From Phelpsiimicrobium sp043802125 (lineage in GTDB: Bacteria > Omnitrophota > Gorgyraeia > Velamenicoccales > Velamenicoccaceae), in assembly GCA_043802125.1 (NCBI GenBank), contig JAZDLG010000039.1:1-8516 (forward strand): a stretch of DNA of 8,516 bases, written 5' to 3'. How positions within the stretch are numbered: the first letter of the stretch is position 1; every line of letters starts with the position of its first letter. Shown piece by piece: positions 6,348 through 8,516 of this stretch. Below the pieces are notes generated by a model, which was given only the letters and a program-made list of their open reading frames with translations, did no database searches and had not been told where the DNA came from. The position numbers and the translations under genes are program-made.

Positions 6348-6983
6348 CTATAGGCCTCTTTCTTCTACGGGCACGACCCTTATATCAACTATCTCATCAA
6401 AAGTAGACCTGCCGTCTTTAATAAAAAATCCCATGTTACCTTCCGTAGGCGACAAAACAACCGGCTTAAATAAATTTTTTACTGGCGGCCCGGGTTGTTT
6501 CGGTTTCCGTTGCTTTTCCATCCTCATTTTTATCTTTAACTCCTTGATCGCCAACTTCAATTCTTGAATAGATGAAAGCTTATTTTTTATCTCGCTATTT
6601 TCCAATTCTATCCGCAGTGACCGATCCCTTAGCTCCTTATTTGCCTCAGACAGATCCTCATTAAAATCAGAGGCCTCTTTTAGCTCTTGCGACAGCTTGT
6701 TTATAGTGTTTAAAAGCTCTTCAGCTTCTTTCTCCTTCTTTGAAAACTTTGTTTCAATGTCATTTAGGTTACCCTCTAATTCCGCGCTCTTCATGTAACT
6801 ATCACTTAAAGCTGTCTTTGTCTTATTTAAAGAGGTCTGGGCTATGTCCAAATCCATGGTCAATAGGCCGAGTTTATGCGTAAGCCCTAGATTCCTCTTA
6901 AACAACGTCACAGACTTAAAGATGCCAAACAGGGCTATCCCTAAGAAAAATGCGAATATGGCTAAAAAAACATGCGTTTTCAC
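6348..6983 (-). CDS. N-terminally anchored coiled-coil protein of unknown function
   Basis: This is a 211-residue protein I do not recognise by name. Residues 5-22 form one hydrophobic helix after Met-Lys, probably a membrane anchor. Residues about 40-155 are a long Leu/Glu/Lys-rich heptad coiled coil, followed by a basic Pro-rich linker (156-170, KQPGPP). A small C-terminal part at 172-208 contains GNMGFFIKDGRSTF and VDIRVVPVE. This C-terminal block looks conserved and structured, unlike the coil. The predicted layout is membrane anchor, periplasmic coil, and terminal module, perhaps a scaffold or spacer for the envelope proteins encoded next. It starts at GTG 6983; no in-frame ATG lies nearby and the ribosome site is weak (AAAGAAG almost touching the start). 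It abuts the divergent-PAP2 gene with no gap and is first in the operon. Confidence 0.85.
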   Translation of the reverse strand: MKTHVFLAIFAFFLGIALFGIFKSVTLFKRNLGLTHKLGLLTMDLDIAQTSLNKTKTALSDSYMKSAELEGNLNDIETKFSKKEKEAEELLNTINKLSQELKEASDFNEDLSEANKELRDRSLRIELENSEIKNKLSSIQELKLAIKELKIKMRMEKQRKPKQPGPPVKNLFKPVVLSPTEGNMGFFIKDGRSTFDEIVDIRVVPVEERGL

Positions 6984-7050
6984 TTCTTTAATGTAAAGTT
7001 ACCTACATTGCTCCCGATGCCTAAACGCTTCGCAGCCACGGGATTAATTC

Positions 7051-7105
7051 GGCCTTACAACTTACATTCACCTGCCGCAGAGCGGCGGTTCTGTAAGTTG
7101 TGGCC
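7051..7105. other. long inverted repeat / hairpin in the divergent intergenic region
   Basis: GGCC (7051-7054) and ACAACTTACA (7057-7066) pair with TGTAAGTTGT (7092-7101) and GGCC (7102-7105). The interior continues as ACC/GGT and GCCGC/GCGGC closed by an AGA loop at 7079-7081. In all about 22 base pairs form with small bulges. Neither side is followed by a T-run, so it is not a standard intrinsic terminator. It lies inside the predicted leader of the minus-strand operon and just upstream of the plus-strand promoter. It may be an RNA structure or a DNA cruciform/binding site. Confidence 0.7.
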
Positions 7106-7120
7106 TCATTTAACTTCCTA

Positions 7121-7149
7121 TTGACACAGCTGATCCCTTATGGTAAATT
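7121..7149 (+). promoter_or_regulatory. sigma70-type promoter for the comM-like gene
   Basis: TTGACA (7121-7126, perfect -35), a 17-nt spacer and TAAATT (7144-7149), preceded by TGG, give an extended -10 of the TGn type. Transcription would start near 7156, leaving a leader of about 105 nt before the ATG at 7261. That leader contains the 8-bp stem of 7161-7194 with a pyrimidine-rich loop holding CCCTTC twice. The nearest purine-rich ribosome-site candidate (AAGGA, 7240-7244) is 16 nt from the ATG, which is farther than normal. Confidence 0.55.
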
Positions 7150-7212
7150 ACAGCAGTTATAAGTTCTTTCCCTTCCAGTACCCTTCAAGAACTTCGTTCG
7201 TGCAATTTTCCC

Positions 7213-7241
7213 ATTATAAGTATAACCTCTAAAAAAATCAA
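7213..7241 (-). promoter_or_regulatory. sigma70-type promoter for the envelope/accA/padR operon
   Basis: On the minus strand TTGATT (7241-7236) is followed by exactly 17 nt and a perfect TATAAT (7218-7213). It fires leftward toward the coiled-coil gene 230 bp away. It lies inside the predicted leader of the plus-strand comM-like gene, so the two transcripts overlap for some 50 nt or more. Simultaneous firing could cause promoter interference. It is the only near-consensus minus-strand promoter I found before the first gene of the operon. Confidence 0.6.
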
Positions 7242-7260
7242 GGACTTTTAAGCCTGCGAT

Positions 7261-8516
7261 ATGCTTGCGAAAATCTACAGTTTCGGCATTCTGGGGATAG
7301 ACGCTTACCATGTTGAGATAGAGACAGACGTGGTCAACGGCCTGCCTTGCGTCTCTATCGTAGGCCTCCCGGACTCAGCCATCAAAGAAAGCAAAGACCG
7401 CGTGCGTTCAGGCATAAAAAACAGCGGTTTTGACCACCCTGCCAGCAAAATAACCATTAACCTTGCTCCGGCCAATGTAAAAAAAGAAGGTTCTGCCTTT
7501 GATCTGCCCATTGCTTTAGGCATACTCTCTGCCTCAGGCCAGATCAACGCCGAGCTCTTAAAAGAATATTACTTTGTAGGTGAGCTATCACTCAACGGAG
7601 AGCTAAGGCCGATCAAAGGAGCGCTGGCCATGGCGCTAACAATGCAGAAAAAAAAGATCAAAAAAATAGTTATTCCAATTGCAAACGCAAATGAAGCAGC
7701 AATAGTGAAAGGCATAAAAGTATTTGGTATTAAAACGCTTAGGGAAATAACAGAGTTTCTTTTAGACCCTGAAAGCCGATCGCCTCACAAAAGAGAGGCA
7801 TTAGACAACGTCCGCGCCTACGATACAGAATTAGATTTCTCTGATGTCAAAGGCCAGGCAACAGCCAAAAGGGCGCTTGAGATAGCCGCGGCAGGAAAGC
7901 ACAACATCCTCCTGATAGGGCCGCCTGGCAGCGGCAAAACTATGCTCGCCAAAAGATTACCCACTATTCTGCCGGATCTGACAGAAGAGGAAGCGATTGA
8001 AACCACAAAAATACACTCATCCACAGGGCTGATGGACGCGCAGGCAGGCCTTATCAACGAAATGCCCATAAGGCTGCCTCATCACACCATTTCAAGCATA
8101 GCCCTGATAGGAGGCGGCTCCATTCCCCAACCCGGCGAGATAAGCCTCGCGCACAACGGCATTTTATTTATGGACGAATTTCCTGAATTCCATAAGGATG
8201 CCCTGGAAGCGCTTCGCCAACCGCTTGAGGACGGATACATAAGAATAAACAGGGCATTAAGATCCCATGCCTTCCCTGCGCGCTTTCAACTCGTCTGCGC
8301 CATGAACCCCTGCCCTTGTGGAATGCTCGGGCAACAAAAACCTTCCCACCTGTCCGGCGGGCGGGCCTGCAGATGCACGCCAAACCAGATCTATAGATAC
8401 CGGTCAAAGATCTCAGGGCCGTTGTTAGATAGAATAGATATTCATATTGAGGTCCCGATGGTTGAATACCACGAATTAAACAGCAATGTACCTGCTGAAA
8501 GTTCAGCGCAGATAAA
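7261..8516 (+). CDS. comM: YifB/ComM-family Mg-chelatase-like AAA+ ATPase, C-terminus outside window
   Basis: An open frame of 418 codons begins at ATG 7261 (an in-frame stop lies 10 bp before) and runs off the right edge; the family is usually about 500 residues. The start MLAKIYSFGILGIDAYHVEIE and VSIVGLPDSAIKESKDRVR (33-51) are the ChlI-type N-terminal domain shared with Lon-like proteins. The AAA+ core has Walker A GPPGSGKT at 220-227, Walker B ILFMDE at 301-306, and a four-Cys cluster of CPC (351, 353) and CRC (370, 372) as in other YifB proteins. SGPLLDRIDIHIEV follows, containing the sensor/arginine region. ComM in naturally competent bacteria is a hexameric helicase promoting branch migration during transformation. 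Family members are widespread in non-competent species too, so the exact role here is open. It is transcribed divergently from the other genes in the window. Confidence 0.96.
   Translation, partial: MLAKIYSFGILGIDAYHVEIETDVVNGLPCVSIVGLPDSAIKESKDRVRSGIKNSGFDHPASKITINLAPANVKKEGSAFDLPIALGILSASGQINAELLKEYYFVGELSLNGELRPIKGALAMALTMQKKKIKKIVIPIANANEAAIVKGIKVFGIKTLREITEFLLDPESRSPHKREALDNVRAYDTELDFSDVKGQATAKRALEIAAAGKHNILLIGPPGSGKTMLAKRLPTILPDLTEEEAIETTKIHSSTGLMDAQAGLINEMPIRLPHHTISSIALIGGGSIPQPGEISLAHNGILFMDEFPEFHKDALEALRQPLEDGYIRINRALRSHAFPARFQLVCAMNPCPCGMLGQQKPSHLSGGRACRCTPNQIYRYRSKISGPLLDRIDIHIEVPMVEYHELNSNVPAESSAQI

Larger units (their letters stand above)
6984..7212 (-). other. long untranslated leader of the envelope operon, structured
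   Basis: If transcription starts about 6-7 bases after the TATAAT ending at 7213, the operon mRNA has a leader of some 220 nt. I see the following in it. An 8-bp hairpin sits at 7161-7194. The 55-nt GC-capped hairpin lies at 7051-7105. AATGTA (7009-7004) pairs with TACATT (6995-6990) directly before the weak ribosome site. Inside is a 13-codon reading frame on the minus strand (7109-7068) with AGGA 6 nt before its ATG; its start, body and stop lie within or beside the big hairpin. I recognise no known riboswitch, T-box, 6S or tmRNA core. Function as a cis-regulatory leader is inference. Confidence 0.4.

Noticed and set aside
7051..7105. Bidirectional intrinsic terminator
   Set aside because: The stem is strong, but neither side has a following T-run, and it lies upstream of the genes on both sides rather than after them.
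6984..7260. Known riboswitch, T-box, 6S RNA or tRNA
   Set aside because: I looked for cobalamin, FMN, TPP, SAM, glycine, c-di-GMP, T-box and tRNA T-loop signatures and found none that hold together.
7305..8407. Three minus-strand reading frames opposite the comM-like gene
   Set aside because: The plus strand encodes an unbroken YifB/ComM protein with all motifs; the minus frames are its shadows.

Overview
The window looks like chromosomal DNA from an uncultured Gram-negative-type bacterium of moderate GC. The mix of a LysM/YkuD envelope protein, AccA, a divergent-PAP2 protein and a coiled-coil membrane protein, with few cysteines and many Lys/Ile codons, reminds me of Omnitrophota or related lineages. 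That placement is an impression, not something the sequence proves. I see no mobile element, CRISPR array, tRNA or rRNA gene. Genes are tightly packed, and the longest gene-free stretch is 277 bp (6984-7260).

Almost everything lies on the minus strand and reads right to left. A divergent intergenic region (6984-7260) carries a minus-strand promoter (TTGATT-17-TATAAT) and a plus-strand promoter (TTGACA-17-TAAATT with an extended -10 TG). It also holds a long GC-capped hairpin. To its right, on the plus strand, a YifB/ComM-family AAA+ ATPase runs off the window end. To its left is the envelope/lipid operon: a coiled-coil membrane protein, a DUF212/divergent-PAP2 protein, a LysM-YkuD L,D-transpeptidase, the acetyl-CoA carboxylase subunit accA, and a PadR-type repressor overlapping accA.

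Between padR and the next gene (3370-3471) is a compact control region. It has one perfect 24-bp palindrome over the -10 of a near-consensus promoter, and a second, imperfect palindrome at the padR stop codon. The promoter sits so close to the acyl-CoA synthetase ATG that the mRNA should be leaderless or nearly so. The downstream unit contains an AMP-forming acyl-CoA synthetase, a family-I nucleoside phosphorylase with an altered ribose-binding motif, and an MtnA-like aldose-1-phosphate isomerase with both catalytic residues. The last gene is a second eIF-2B-like protein cut by the left window edge; it appears to lack both the N-terminal domain and the catalytic Cys.

The phosphorylase plus isomerase pair suggests phosphorolysis of a nucleoside (MTA, 5'-deoxyadenosine or a purine nucleoside), followed by aldose-to-ketose isomerisation of the sugar 1-phosphate. 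The acyl-CoA synthetase and the PadR regulator may tie this salvage unit to fatty or aromatic acid metabolism. The most unusual points are the tandem active/degenerate isomerase pair, the altered phosphorylase active site, and the PadR/palindrome/leaderless-promoter arrangement.
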